A stretch of DNA of 64,000 bases from contig CAVYBK010000010.1 of NCBI GenBank assembly GCA_963766725.1, positions 89,237 through 153,236 of the forward strand, in the 5' to 3' direction. This document shows, piece by piece, positions 43,823 through 52,056 of this stretch; within the stretch, counting starts at the first letter, position 1; each line of letters starts with the position of its first letter. The translations under genes were made by a program, and so were the position numbers. The DNA is from DATEOR01 sp963766725 (lineage in GTDB: Bacteria > Actinomycetota > Thermoleophilia > Gaiellales > Gaiellaceae). The notes under the pieces were generated by a model. It worked only from the letters and a program-made list of their open reading frames with translations. It was not told the origin of the DNA and made no database searches.

Positions 43823-43825
43823 CCG

Positions 43826-45259
43826 ATGTCAGCTGCGGAAGACATGGCTGAGCACGCGCACACGAGCGACACCGAGACCGGGTTCGGCACCGGCCTGCGG
43901 GCGAAGCTCGGTCGCGCTGACGGGGAGGCCGAGTCCCAGGCTCCGCCGCCGCCCGGGGACGAGGGCTTCGCGCCCCCGCTTCCCGCCGCGAACGGCGTGC
44001 CCGATGCCGACGTCGAGGCGCTCCGCGGAGAGCTGGCCGCCGCGCTGGCCAGGGAACGCGACCTCCAGGCCGCGGTAGTCGACCTCGAAACGACCGCCCG
44101 CTCGCGCACGACCGACTTCCAGGTGGACACGAGCGGCCGCTCCGCCGAGCTCGACGAGCGGGCCGCGAGGCTCGCCGCCGCCGAGACAGAGCTCGAGGAG
44201 CGCGAGCGGCGCGTCAACGAGCAGCTGACGATGGTGCGCACCGAGAAGGAGCGCCTCTCCGAGCTCGAGAACCGCGTCGTCGCCCAGGACACGCTCTCGA
44301 CCGAGCGCGAGGTTCAGGTCGAGGCGCGCATGCGCGAGCTGAAGGACGCGACCAAGGAGTTCGAGCGCCGCGAGGCGCAGTTCCAGAAGCAGGCCTCCAG
44401 CTTTGCCGCGCAGGAGACGAAGGTCACCCGCCGCGAGGCGGCGATCGACGCCCGCGAGGCCGAGGCCAAGGCGCGCCAGGAGGCGCGCGAGAAGGCGCTA
44501 GCCCAGCGCGAGGCGGCCGTCCGCGAGCAGGAGAAGGCGACGGGCTCGGCCGAGCAGAACGTCGCGCACCGCGAGCGCGAGCTGCAGAAGCAGCTCGCCG
44601 CGCTGACCGCGCGCCAGGAGGTCATCGAGGAGCGGGAATCGGAGGTGCTCGCCAAGCAGGAGCGCCTGCGCGGCGACGCCCAGCGCCTCGAGGCAGAGCT
44701 TTCAGGCCAGGGCCAGGCGACCGAGGATGCCGTCGCCCGGCTGAAGGAGTTCGAGACCCGCGAGCTCGAGCTCGCCGCCCGCGAGGCCGATCTCGGCCGG
44801 CGCGAGGCGCATCTTGGCCGCGTCGAGACCGAAGGTGTCCGCGGACGCGACCTCGACGAGTACGAGGAGCGCCTCAAGGAGCGAGAACGCGAGCTGGCCG
44901 AGCAGGATGCCGAGCTCTCGAACTCGGAGCAGCTCACCGACTCTGCGAAGAAGCGCCTCGAGCGCAAGGAGAAGCGTCTCGCCGAGATGGAGGAGACGAT
45001 CCGCGACCGGATGCGCGAGCTCGACGACCGCGAGATGAGCGTCGAGCAGCGCGAGGCGAGCGTCGAGGCGGACACCGAGATCCGCGAGGACAAGCTCGAG
45101 CGGCGCGAGTCCGAGCTGGCGGACCTGGAGGAGAAGCTCGCCAACAAGGAGAGCGAGCTCGCCACGTACGTCCAGCAGATCCAGAGCCAGCTGAAGGACC
45201 GGGAGTCGACCTGGTGGAACAAGGTCACCGGCGACCCCGATTCCGAAGAAGCGGCCTAG
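43826..45259 (+). CDS. Long coiled-coil protein at the end of the Tad operon
   Basis: A 477-residue protein starting three bases after tadC. Residues 1-70 are disordered and Pro-rich. Residues 75-460 are almost continuous heptad coiled coil, rich in Glu, Arg, Ala and Leu, with repeated REAxVxxRE units (KVTRREAAIDAREAEAKARQ; MSVEQREASVEADTEIRED). The end TWWNKVTGDPDSEEAA is not coiled. No membrane segment or enzyme motif is present. Placement suggests a scaffold or positioning factor for the pilus. Confidence 0.8.
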   Translation: MSAAEDMAEHAHTSDTETGFGTGLRAKLGRADGEAESQAPPPPGDEGFAPPLPAANGVPDADVEALRGELAAALARERDLQAAVVDLETTARSRTTDFQVDTSGRSAELDERAARLAAAETELEERERRVNEQLTMVRTEKERLSELENRVVAQDTLSTEREVQVEARMRELKDATKEFERREAQFQKQASSFAAQETKVTRREAAIDAREAEAKARQEAREKALAQREAAVREQEKATGSAEQNVAHRERELQKQLAALTARQEVIEERESEVLAKQERLRGDAQRLEAELSGQGQATEDAVARLKEFETRELELAAREADLGRREAHLGRVETEGVRGRDLDEYEERLKERERELAEQDAELSNSEQLTDSAKKRLERKEKRLAEMEETIRDRMRELDDREMSVEQREASVEADTEIREDKLERRESELADLEEKLANKESELATYVQQIQSQLKDRESTWWNKVTGDPDSEEAA

Positions 45260-45945
45260 GTCGCGGCGCCCTCCCGTAGCGACTCCCGCCAGCGTTCGAG
45301 TGCGGCCCAGCACGCGACCGTGTCGCCCGACACCTGCGCTCCGATCTCCGACGGGGATGCTGCCCAGTGCAGCTCCGCGACCTTCGTCTCGTCGGGCACC
45401 GGCTCGGCTCCCGAGCGAAGCCGCGCGTGGTAGACGACGAGGGCCGAGCCCGAATCGTCGTTGAGGCAGAGCGCGACCGGCCGGAAGCCCTCGAGGTCGT
45501 CCTCGCGGAACGCGACTTCCTCGGCGGCGTCGGCGAGCACTGCGGTCCGGGGCTCCTCGCGAGGCATCAAGCCTCCTGACGCGGACGCGGTCCAGAGGAG
45601 CGGATCACGCCCGATCGACGCTGCGCGGAGCTGGAAGAGGACGACGCCTTCCTCCCGCTCGACGAAGAGCTGGACGCCCAGGGCGAACCCGAGCTTGTAG
45701 GCAAGCGTCGGCTCCTCGAAGACGACCATTGCCTCCGCGTATCGGCCCGACCGGCGGAGCACCGCGCCGTCGGGCGAGACGCCGTGGCAGAAGGCGATCG
45801 GCCCGTCGAAGCGACCCGGCGAGCGGGACAACAGCCGCTCCGCGTTTCGGATCGAGCTCGCCAGAGCCGGCGTGTTCGGGAGCGCGAACGGAAACGGCCG
45901 GAACCGCGGCTCGTCTTCGAGGAGGACGATCGCGCGCACATTCAT
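45256..45945 (-). CDS. Nudix-like protein with degenerate Nudix box
   Basis: A 229-residue protein starting MNVRAIVLLEDEPRFRPFPF. SASGGLMPREEPRTAVLADA followed by AEEVAFREDDLEGFRP resembles a Nudix box in which the spacing and the REUXEE core are only partly kept. Pyrophosphohydrolase activity is doubtful. It is convergent with the coiled-coil gene (four-base overlap). Confidence 0.6.
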   Translation of the reverse strand: MNVRAIVLLEDEPRFRPFPFALPNTPALASSIRNAERLLSRSPGRFDGPIAFCHGVSPDGAVLRRSGRYAEAMVVFEEPTLAYKLGFALGVQLFVEREEGVVLFQLRAASIGRDPLLWTASASGGLMPREEPRTAVLADAAEEVAFREDDLEGFRPVALCLNDDSGSALVVYHARLRSGAEPVPDETKVAELHWAASPSEIGAQVSGDTVACWAALERWRESLREGAAT

Positions 45946-45968
45946 AGTGTGCTCATCGCCCAGGACGC

Positions 45969-46523
45969 CTAGCCGGCACGGGCGGCGGCGAGCGCGGCCG
46001 ATTTGAGGCGCCCGATCCCGGCCGGGCCGTCCCACATGATCGCGACCCGATGGTCGCTCGTCAGAAAGAGCGTCGTCGGCAGCTCGCGGACGCCGAGCTT
46101 CGCCGCGATATGCCCGTCCTCGTCGGCGATCGTCGGCAGGCTGAGGTCGTTGGCGGTGAGGAACGCGCGCGCCGCCTCGGCATCCTCCTGTGTGTCCACT
46201 GCGAGGACGGCCACCCTGTTGTTCGCTGCGACGAAGCGGCGCAGCGGCTCGGCCTGCTTCGGGCAGGCCGCGCACCACGACGCCCAGACGGTCACGACCA
46301 CCGGTTTGCCTTCGAGCTTGCCCAGGCCGACGACCGCGCCGGTCGTGACGTCGGCGCCGCTGAAGCGCACCTCGGGGCCGCTGAGCGGCTGGCTCGCGTC
46401 TGTCGCCGCGGTCTCGGCGGAGCGGGAGTCGTCGCCTCCGACGAGCATGACCGCAGCCGCAGCGGCGGCCACGCCTGCGAGCAGAGCGGCGAGCACGATG
46501 ACGATCACGCGGGCAGAAGGCAC
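45969..46523 (-). CDS. TlpA/ResA-type thioredoxin-like protein
   Basis: A 184-residue membrane-anchored thioredoxin-fold protein. An N-terminal helix (VIVIVLAALLAGVAAAAAAV) precedes VVVTVWASWCAACPKQAEPL with the redox CAAC, and VRELPTTLFLTSDHRVAI with the cis-Pro. It would act outside the membrane on cytochrome or other thiol substrates. GTG 46523 starts it. Confidence 0.85.
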   Translation of the reverse strand: MPSARVIVIVLAALLAGVAAAAAAVMLVGGDDSRSAETAATDASQPLSGPEVRFSGADVTTGAVVGLGKLEGKPVVVTVWASWCAACPKQAEPLRRFVAANNRVAVLAVDTQEDAEAARAFLTANDLSLPTIADEDGHIAAKLGVRELPTTLFLTSDHRVAIMWDGPAGIGRLKSAALAAARAG

Positions 46524-46581
46524 GGCCTTAGGCTAGCCCGCCCGTTTTGGCCGGTGCACTCGCAGGGAAGAACGCGCCTCT

Positions 46582-47628
46582 ATGCCACGACTGCGCCGCA
46601 GCGACTGCTCGGGGCCCGGAATCCTCCGCCGGGGGCGAGGCCGCGGGTTCGAGTACCTGGACGAGGACGGCGAGCGGATCGAGGACGAGGAGGTCCTCGA
46701 GCGCATCCGCGAGCTCGTCATCCCGCCGGCGTGGAAGGACGTCTGGATCTGTCCGTATCCGTTCGGGCACATCCAGGCGGTCGGAACCGACGCGGCCGGC
46801 AGGCGGCAGTACCTCTACCACGAGCAATGGCGAGCCCGGCGCGACCAGGAGAAGTTCGACGAGATGCTGCGGTTTGCGCGCGCGCTGCCGCGTATCCGCC
46901 AGACGGCGGAGAAGGACCTTGCCCGGCGGGGGCTCCCGCGGGAGCGCGTGCTCGCGTGCTCGGTGCGACTCCTCGACCGCGGCTTCTTCCGCGTCGGCAC
47001 CGAGGACTACGCGGAGCAGAACCGCACGTACGGCGTCGCAACGATGCAGAAACGCCACGTCACCCTGGGGCCGAACGGGCTCCTGGTCTTCGACTACGTG
47101 GCCAAGAGCGGCAAGAAGCGCGTCCAGTCGGTGGTCGACCCGAAGGTGTACGCGGTCGTGAAGAAGCTGAAGGAACGGCGCGGCGGCCGCGAGCTCCTCG
47201 CCTTCAAGGACGGCCGCTCCTGGGTGGACGTGCGCTCAGACCACATCAACGAGTACATCAAGGAGATCGCCGACGAGGATTTCTCCGCCAAGGACTTCCG
47301 CACCTGGCACGGGACCGTGCTCGCCGCGGTCGGCCTTGCAGTCTCCGGCCATGCCGCCGGGTCGAAGACCGCCCGGGAGCGGGCGATCGCGCGCGCGGTC
47401 AAGGAGGTCGCGTACTACCTGGGCAACACGCCGGCGGTGTGCCGCGCCTCGTACATCGACCCGCGCATCTTCGACCGCTTCCGCGACGGGATCACGATCG
47501 GCGGCGCCCTCGAGCGCCTGGGCGACGTCGACCTGGGGGAGCCGGCCACGCAGGGGACGGTGGAGGAGGCCGTCCTCGACCTCCTCGAGGAATCGGTCGG
47601 CGGCGCTCGAGAAGGTTGCGTAGCCTGA
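46582..47628 (+). CDS. Eukaryotic/poxvirus-type DNA topoisomerase IB
   Basis: A 348-residue topoisomerase IB that relaxes supercoils by single-strand cleavage through a 3'-phosphotyrosine. Visible: RIRELVIPPAWKDVWICPYP, HIQAVGTDAAGRRQYLYHEQ, RTYGVATMQKRHV, FRTWHGTVLAAVGLA with the catalytic RTWH, and the nucleophile Tyr near residue 291 in AVCRASYIDPRIF. Length fits the bacterial subfamily. The gene is intact. Confidence 0.92.
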   Translation: MPRLRRSDCSGPGILRRGRGRGFEYLDEDGERIEDEEVLERIRELVIPPAWKDVWICPYPFGHIQAVGTDAAGRRQYLYHEQWRARRDQEKFDEMLRFARALPRIRQTAEKDLARRGLPRERVLACSVRLLDRGFFRVGTEDYAEQNRTYGVATMQKRHVTLGPNGLLVFDYVAKSGKKRVQSVVDPKVYAVVKKLKERRGGRELLAFKDGRSWVDVRSDHINEYIKEIADEDFSAKDFRTWHGTVLAAVGLAVSGHAAGSKTARERAIARAVKEVAYYLGNTPAVCRASYIDPRIFDRFRDGITIGGALERLGDVDLGEPATQGTVEEAVLDLLEESVGGAREGCVA

Positions 47629-47651
47629 GCCGCCTGGTGGCGGCGGCTTTC

Positions 47652-47670
47652 GCCGGGCAAAGCCCGGCTT
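47652..47670 (+). terminator. Short stable hairpin after topoisomerase IB
   Basis: GCCGGGC (47652-47658), loop AAA, and GCCCGGC (47662-47668) form a perfect seven-base stem 24 bases after the stop. Only two T follow, so it is a weak intrinsic terminator at best. Confidence 0.4.
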
Positions 47671-47819
47671 CAACGCTTCGCGTCTAATCGACTCACTTCC
47701 CGCGCTCGCAGTCCCTCGCCGTACCACTCGTACTGTCTCGGGCCGCTCGCTTGCCTCCTTTGCGAGCGTCGCCCCAGGGCTGCTCAGAAACGTCCTGGCC
47801 CGAGGCCAGACTGCTCCCC

Positions 47820-48002
47820 GTGACCGAGAGCTGTCTCCGCTGCGGCGCCGCGATGGAATGGCGCCACCAGACCTGGCAGTGTCCGCGCTGCCGCTTCAAG
47901 ATCGGCTGCTGTGAGGGTGACGCCGGCTGCCGGGTCGAGCCCTCTGCGCCGGTCGCCCGGGCCGGCATGACTCAGGTTCGTGAACCGCAGCCACGCGGCT
48001 GA
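47820..48002 (+). CDS. 60-residue zinc-ribbon protein
   Basis: GTG 47820 opens VTESCLRCGAAMEWRHQTWQ followed by CPRCRFKIGCCEG, a CxxC-x13-CxxC zinc ribbon of the kind seen in small nucleic-acid-binding or UV-response-like proteins. The C-terminal 25 residues are unstructured and overlap the start of the transporter gene. No family is firmly recognised. Confidence 0.6.
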   Translation: MTESCLRCGAAMEWRHQTWQCPRCRFKIGCCEGDAGCRVEPSAPVARAGMTQVREPQPRG

Positions 48003-48858
48003 GCTCGACCGGGTCCCCGCGCCCGCGCTCGTCATCGTGGCCGTCCTGTCGGTGCAGCTGGGCGCGGCGGTAGCCAAGTCGCTCTTCGACGACCTGACGC
48101 CGACCGGCGTCGTCGCACTACGGCTCGTCTTTGGCGGGCTCGTCCTCGGCCTGCTCTTTCGCCCGCGGATCCGGAACCGGCCGCGGGCCGAGCTTCGGCT
48201 CGCCGTGGCGTTCGGCCTCGTGCTCGTCTCGATGAACCTCTGCTTCTTCCAGGCGCTCGACCGCATCCCGCTCGGGATCGCCGTGACGCTCGAGTTCATC
48301 GGGCCGCTCGGCGTCGCGCTCATCGGCTCGCGGCGCTCGAGTGACTTCCTCTGGGTCGCCATGGCCGCCTCCGGGATCGCGCTCCTGGCACCTGGGATCG
48401 GCGAAGGGCTCGATGCGGCCGGCGTCGCGTTCGCCCTCGCTGCCGGCGTCCTCTGGGGCGCCTACATCCTGCTGGGCGTCCGGGTGGGGAAGGCCTTCGC
48501 TGGTCCGACGGGTCTCGTGCTCGCCATGGGAGTCGGAGCGTGCGTGGCTCTCCCGCTCGGGGTCGCGAGCGCCGGCTCGTCGCTGCTGGAGCCCGCGCTC
48601 TTGGCGGCGGGGTTCGGCGTGGCGGTGCTCTCGTCGGCGATCCCGTGGTCGCTCGAGCTCGAGGCGCTCCGCCGCCTGCCCACGCAGGTGTTCGGCGTGC
48701 TCATGAGCCTCGAGCCCGCGATCGGCGCTCTCGTCGGCTTCGTCGTCCTCGGCGAGCGGCTCGGGATCCGGGCGGTGACGGCGATCGCGCTCGTGGTCGC
48801 CGCCAGCGCAGGTGCGGCGCGCGGGGCGCGGACGGCACCCGCGCCTCCCGACGTCTAG
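47980..48858 (+). CDS. EamA/RhtA-type metabolite exporter
   Basis: A 292-residue protein of the drug/metabolite transporter superfamily with ten helices in two EamA repeats (PTGVVALRLVFGGLVLGLLF; PTQVFGVLMSLEPAIGALVG). The second repeat motif LMSLEPAIGALVGFVVLGE is characteristic of RhtA-like amino-acid exporters. The start is uncertain by a few codons; GTG or ATG choices lie within the zinc-ribbon gene. Confidence 0.85.
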   Translation: MNRSHAAELDRVPAPALVIVAVLSVQLGAAVAKSLFDDLTPTGVVALRLVFGGLVLGLLFRPRIRNRPRAELRLAVAFGLVLVSMNLCFFQALDRIPLGIAVTLEFIGPLGVALIGSRRSSDFLWVAMAASGIALLAPGIGEGLDAAGVAFALAAGVLWGAYILLGVRVGKAFAGPTGLVLAMGVGACVALPLGVASAGSSLLEPALLAAGFGVAVLSSAIPWSLELEALRRLPTQVFGVLMSLEPAIGALVGFVVLGERLGIRAVTAIALVVAASAGAARGARTAPAPPDV

Positions 48859-48882
48859 GACGCCGGTGATAGGCTCGCCGAA

Positions 48883-50256
48883 ATGGCCGTGAGCACTGAA
48901 ACCATGCAGGTTTTCGAGCCTGCGACCGAGCAGGTTCTCGCCGAGCTCCCGCGCGCAGGAGTCGAAGAGGCGGACGAGGCAATCGCGCGTGCGAAGGCCG
49001 CCTTCCCGGCCTGGAGGGACGTCGCACCCGGCGACCGGGCCAAGCTGCTTCGGCGCCTCGCGCGCGCGGTCGAGGGCAAGGTCGAGGAGCTTGCGCAGCT
49101 CGAAGCGCGAAACGTCGGCAAGCCGATCTCCGACGCGCGGGGCGAAGTGGGGAGCGTCGTCGACGTCTTCGACTACTACGCGGGCGCGCCCGAGCGGCTG
49201 CTCGGCTCTCAGATCCCAGTCTCAGGCGGCGTCGACGTCACCTTCCGCGAGCCGCTCGGCGTCGTCGGGCTCATCACGCCGTGGAACTTCCCGCTCCCGA
49301 TTGCGAGCTGGAAGGTGGGTCCGGCCCTCGCGGCAGGGAACACGATCGTCCTCAAGCCGGCGGAGCTCACTCCGCTCACCGCGATCGAGCTCGGGAAGCT
49401 GGCGCTCGAGGCGGGAATCCCGGAGGGCGTGCTGAACGTCGTCAACGGCCCCGGCCGGACCGTGGGCGAGCGGATCGTCGAGCACTCGGACGTGGCGAAG
49501 GTCGCGTTCACGGGCTCGACGGAGATCGGCCGCCGCGTCGGGGAGAGGGCTTCCCAGTCGATCAAGCGCGTGACCCTCGAGCTCGGCGGCAAGTCCGCCA
49601 ACGTGGTCTTCGCGGACGCCGACCTCGAGAAGGCGGCCGCCTCGGCGCCGCTCGCGGTCTTCGGGAACGCGGGCCAGGATTGCTGCGCGCGCTCCCGGAT
49701 CCTCGTCGAGCGCTCAGCGGTCGAGCCGTTCCTCGAGGCGCTCGAGCGCGAGGTGAAGGCGCTGCGCGTCGGCGACCCGCTCGACGACACGACGCAGATG
49801 GGACCGCTCATCTCCGCCGACCACCGCGAGAAGGTCGCCTCCTACGTGGACGACGGCGCGCCGGTCGCCTTCCGCGGCTCGGCGCCCGACGGGCCGGGCT
49901 ACTGGTTCCCGCCGACCGTTCTCTCGCCGGTCTCGAACGACGACCGCGCTGCGCGCGAGGAGATCTTCGGGCCGGTCGTCGCCGTCATCCCGTTCGAGGA
50001 CGAGGCCGACGCGATCCGCATCGCGAACGACACGGTCTACGGGCTCTCCGGCTCGATCTGGACGCGTGACGGGGCCCGCGCGCTCCGGGTTGCCCGGGCG
50101 CTCGAGACCGGCAACATCTCGGTCAACTCGAACAGCTCTGTGCGCGTGACGACTCCGTTCGGCGGTTTCAAGCAGTCGGGAATCGGGCGCGAGCTCGGCC
50201 CCTTCGCGCTGGAGCACTACACCGAGCTCAAGAACGTCTTCATCTCTACTGTGTAG
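48883..50256 (+). CDS. NAD(P)-dependent aldehyde dehydrogenase
   Basis: A 457-residue ALDH-superfamily enzyme. Conserved parts are GVVGLITPWNFPLPIASWKV, GSTEIGRRV, the general base in VTLELGGKSANVVFADADLE, the catalytic Cys in VFGNAGQDCCARSRILVE, and EEIFGPVVAVIPFEDE. PFGGFKQSGIGRELG is the oligomerisation end. It resembles betaine- or aminobutyraldehyde dehydrogenases; substrate not assignable. Together with mmsA it is the second ALDH in the window. Confidence 0.92.
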   Translation: MAVSTETMQVFEPATEQVLAELPRAGVEEADEAIARAKAAFPAWRDVAPGDRAKLLRRLARAVEGKVEELAQLEARNVGKPISDARGEVGSVVDVFDYYAGAPERLLGSQIPVSGGVDVTFREPLGVVGLITPWNFPLPIASWKVGPALAAGNTIVLKPAELTPLTAIELGKLALEAGIPEGVLNVVNGPGRTVGERIVEHSDVAKVAFTGSTEIGRRVGERASQSIKRVTLELGGKSANVVFADADLEKAAASAPLAVFGNAGQDCCARSRILVERSAVEPFLEALEREVKALRVGDPLDDTTQMGPLISADHREKVASYVDDGAPVAFRGSAPDGPGYWFPPTVLSPVSNDDRAAREEIFGPVVAVIPFEDEADAIRIANDTVYGLSGSIWTRDGARALRVARALETGNISVNSNSSVRVTTPFGGFKQSGIGRELGPFALEHYTELKNVFISTV

Positions 50257-50258
50257 CC

Positions 50259-50816
50259 ATGGGTCGAATCGTCGTATCGCAGTTCGTGACCTTGGACGGG
50301 GTCATGGAGGACCCCGGCGGCTCCGAGGGCATGGAGCGCGGAGGGTGGGCTTTCCAGTTCAACCGCGGCGAGGACGGAGACAAGTTCAAGCTGGACGAGG
50401 TGATGGAGAGCACGGCGCTTCTCCTCGGCCGGAAGACCTACGAGGGCTTCGCGGCGGCGTGGCCGAGCCGCGAGGGCGATTTCGCGGACAAGTTCAACAC
50501 GATGCCGAAGTACGTCGTCTCCTCGACGCTCTCCGATCCCGAGTGGTCGAACTCGACGGTGATCGGCACGGATGACCTCGCGAAGCTGAAGGACGACGAG
50601 GACGGGGTCATCCTCGTCAACGGGAGCCGTCGCCTCGTGGACGAGCTCGTCGAACAGGGCCTCGTGGACGAGTTTCGGCTGATGGTCTTCCCGGTCGTCC
50701 TCGGTAAGGGCAAGCAGCTCTTCGGAGACACGAGCGCGACGAAGGCGCTCGAGCTCGTCGAGTCGCGGCCGGTCGGCGCGGAAGGCGTTCTCGTCCTCGT
50801 CTACCGGCCCAAGTGA
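50259..50816 (+). CDS. Dihydrofolate-reductase-fold (RibD C-terminal-like) protein
   Basis: A 185-residue protein of the RibD_C/YwjB group: IVVSQFVTLDGVMEDPGGSE at the N-terminus, TALLLGRKTYEGFAAAWPSR, VILVNGSRRLVDELVEQGLV and FPVVLGKGKQLFG. These are NADPH-binding reductases of uncertain substrate. It begins two bases after the dehydrogenase stop and overlaps the AraC start, so the genes form a chain. Confidence 0.88.
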   Translation: MGRIVVSQFVTLDGVMEDPGGSEGMERGGWAFQFNRGEDGDKFKLDEVMESTALLLGRKTYEGFAAAWPSREGDFADKFNTMPKYVVSSTLSDPEWSNSTVIGTDDLAKLKDDEDGVILVNGSRRLVDELVEQGLVDEFRLMVFPVVLGKGKQLFGDTSATKALELVESRPVGAEGVLVLVYRPK

Positions 50817-51241
50817 CGATCACTCCGGCCCCGCCGGCGCGCCACCTGCTGCGGGCGAAGGACCTGATGGACGCCCGCTACCGCGAGCCCCTCGACGTGC
50901 CTGCCCTGGCCCGTGCAGCCCGCCTTTCGCCGGCGCACTTCAGCCGGGAGTTCCGCCGCGCGTTCGGCCAGACACCGCACCAGTACCTCCTCAACCGCCG
51001 TCTCGAGCGGGCCGCCGAGCTCCTCAGGAACACGGACCGCTCCGTCGCAGACATCTGCTTCACGGTCGGGCTCAAGAGCGTCGGCTCCTTCACGACGAGC
51101 TTCGGCCGCGCCTTCGGCGCCTCTCCGACCACCTACCGCGCGGCCTTCCCGCCGGCATCCAGCCAGGCGCAGGTACCGACCTGCGTCCTCCTTGCGTGGA
51201 CGCGGCCCACGACAGCAGTTTTGGAGAAGACAGCCTCGTAG
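50813..51241 (+). CDS. AraC-family regulator, DNA-binding domain only
   Basis: A 142-residue protein with two HTH units: LDVPALARAARLSPAHFSRE and SVADICFTVGLKSVGSFTTS, ending in the AraC signature FGRAFGASPTTYRAAFP. It has no sensor domain. GTG 50813 overlaps the reductase stop. Such short AraC proteins often sit beside a VOC gene, as here, and probably control it. Confidence 0.9.
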   Translation: MTITPAPPARHLLRAKDLMDARYREPLDVPALARAARLSPAHFSREFRRAFGQTPHQYLLNRRLERAAELLRNTDRSVADICFTVGLKSVGSFTTSFGRAFGASPTTYRAAFPPASSQAQVPTCVLLAWTRPTTAVLEKTAS

Positions 51242-51295
51242 TCGCTGGATAGCTTGGCCGCAGTTGATCCAACGACTCACATGGAGGTAGGAACG

Positions 51296-51715
51296 ATGCT
51301 CAAGAGCCTTACGACCGTGAACGTCTGGGTCCAGGACCAGGACGAGGCGCTCGCCTTCTACACGGAGAAGCTCGGACTCGAGCTTCGCAACGACACGACC
51401 CTGCCGGAGATGGGCAACTTCCGGTGGCTCACGGTGGGGGTGCCCGGGCAGAAGGACGTGGCGATCGTGCTCATGGCCGTGCCCGGCCCGCCGGTGTTCG
51501 ACGAGGAGACCTCCTCGAAGCTCAAGGACCTGGTTGCGAAGGGCGCCGCCGGCGGTCTCTTCTTCGCCACCGACGACATCGACGGGACGTACAGCGAGCT
51601 CAAGGGCCGGGGCGTCGAGTTCTCGCAGGAGCCGACCGACCAGCCGTACGGGCGCGACGCCGGTTTCCGCGACCCGTCCGGGAATCAGATGCGGCTGGCC
51701 CAGCTCAGCGACTAG
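51296..51715 (+). CDS. VOC-superfamily (glyoxalase-like) protein
   Basis: A 139-residue VOC protein beginning MLKSLTTVNVWVQDQDEALA with the usual AFYTEKLGLELRNDT and ending GFRDPSGNQMRLAQLSD. I chose ATG 51296 because GGAGGTAGGAACG lies just before it; earlier codons would remove that site. It pairs with the upstream AraC regulator. Confidence 0.88.
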   Translation: MLKSLTTVNVWVQDQDEALAFYTEKLGLELRNDTTLPEMGNFRWLTVGVPGQKDVAIVLMAVPGPPVFDEETSSKLKDLVAKGAAGGLFFATDDIDGTYSELKGRGVEFSQEPTDQPYGRDAGFRDPSGNQMRLAQLSD

Positions 51716-51717
51716 CC

Positions 51718-52056
51718 GTGCACCGCGTCATCCCCGACGGAGAAATCGCACGGAGCCCTCGCGGGACGCTGACCTTCGAGGGAGAGGGGTACGGCTCGGG
51801 CGTGTCCTTCTTCCTCGTCTACAACCAGCCCGGCGAGGGCCCCGACCTGCACCGCCATCCGTACTCCGAGACCTGGATCGTGCGGAGCGGGCGAGCGCTT
51901 CTGACGATGGACGGCCACGCGTTCGAGGCCGGCCCCGGCGACATCGCCGTGGTCGGCCCGAACACCCCGCATATGTTCAAGAACGTGGGCAAGGAGCGGC
52001 TCGACATCGTCTGCATCCACGCCTCGCCGAAGATGATCCAGGAGGAGCTCGCCTAG
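51718..52056 (+). CDS. Cupin-domain protein
   Basis: A 112-residue single-domain cupin. Motif 1 is GPDLHRHPYSETWIVRSGRA with His-His-Glu metal ligands and motif 2 is GDIAVVGPNTPHMFKNVG. GTG 51718 starts two bases after the VOC stop. Role unknown; it may be a small metal-dependent enzyme or sensor in the same unit. Confidence 0.85.
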   Translation: MHRVIPDGEIARSPRGTLTFEGEGYGSGVSFFLVYNQPGEGPDLHRHPYSETWIVRSGRALLTMDGHAFEAGPGDIAVVGPNTPHMFKNVGKERLDIVCIHASPKMIQEELA

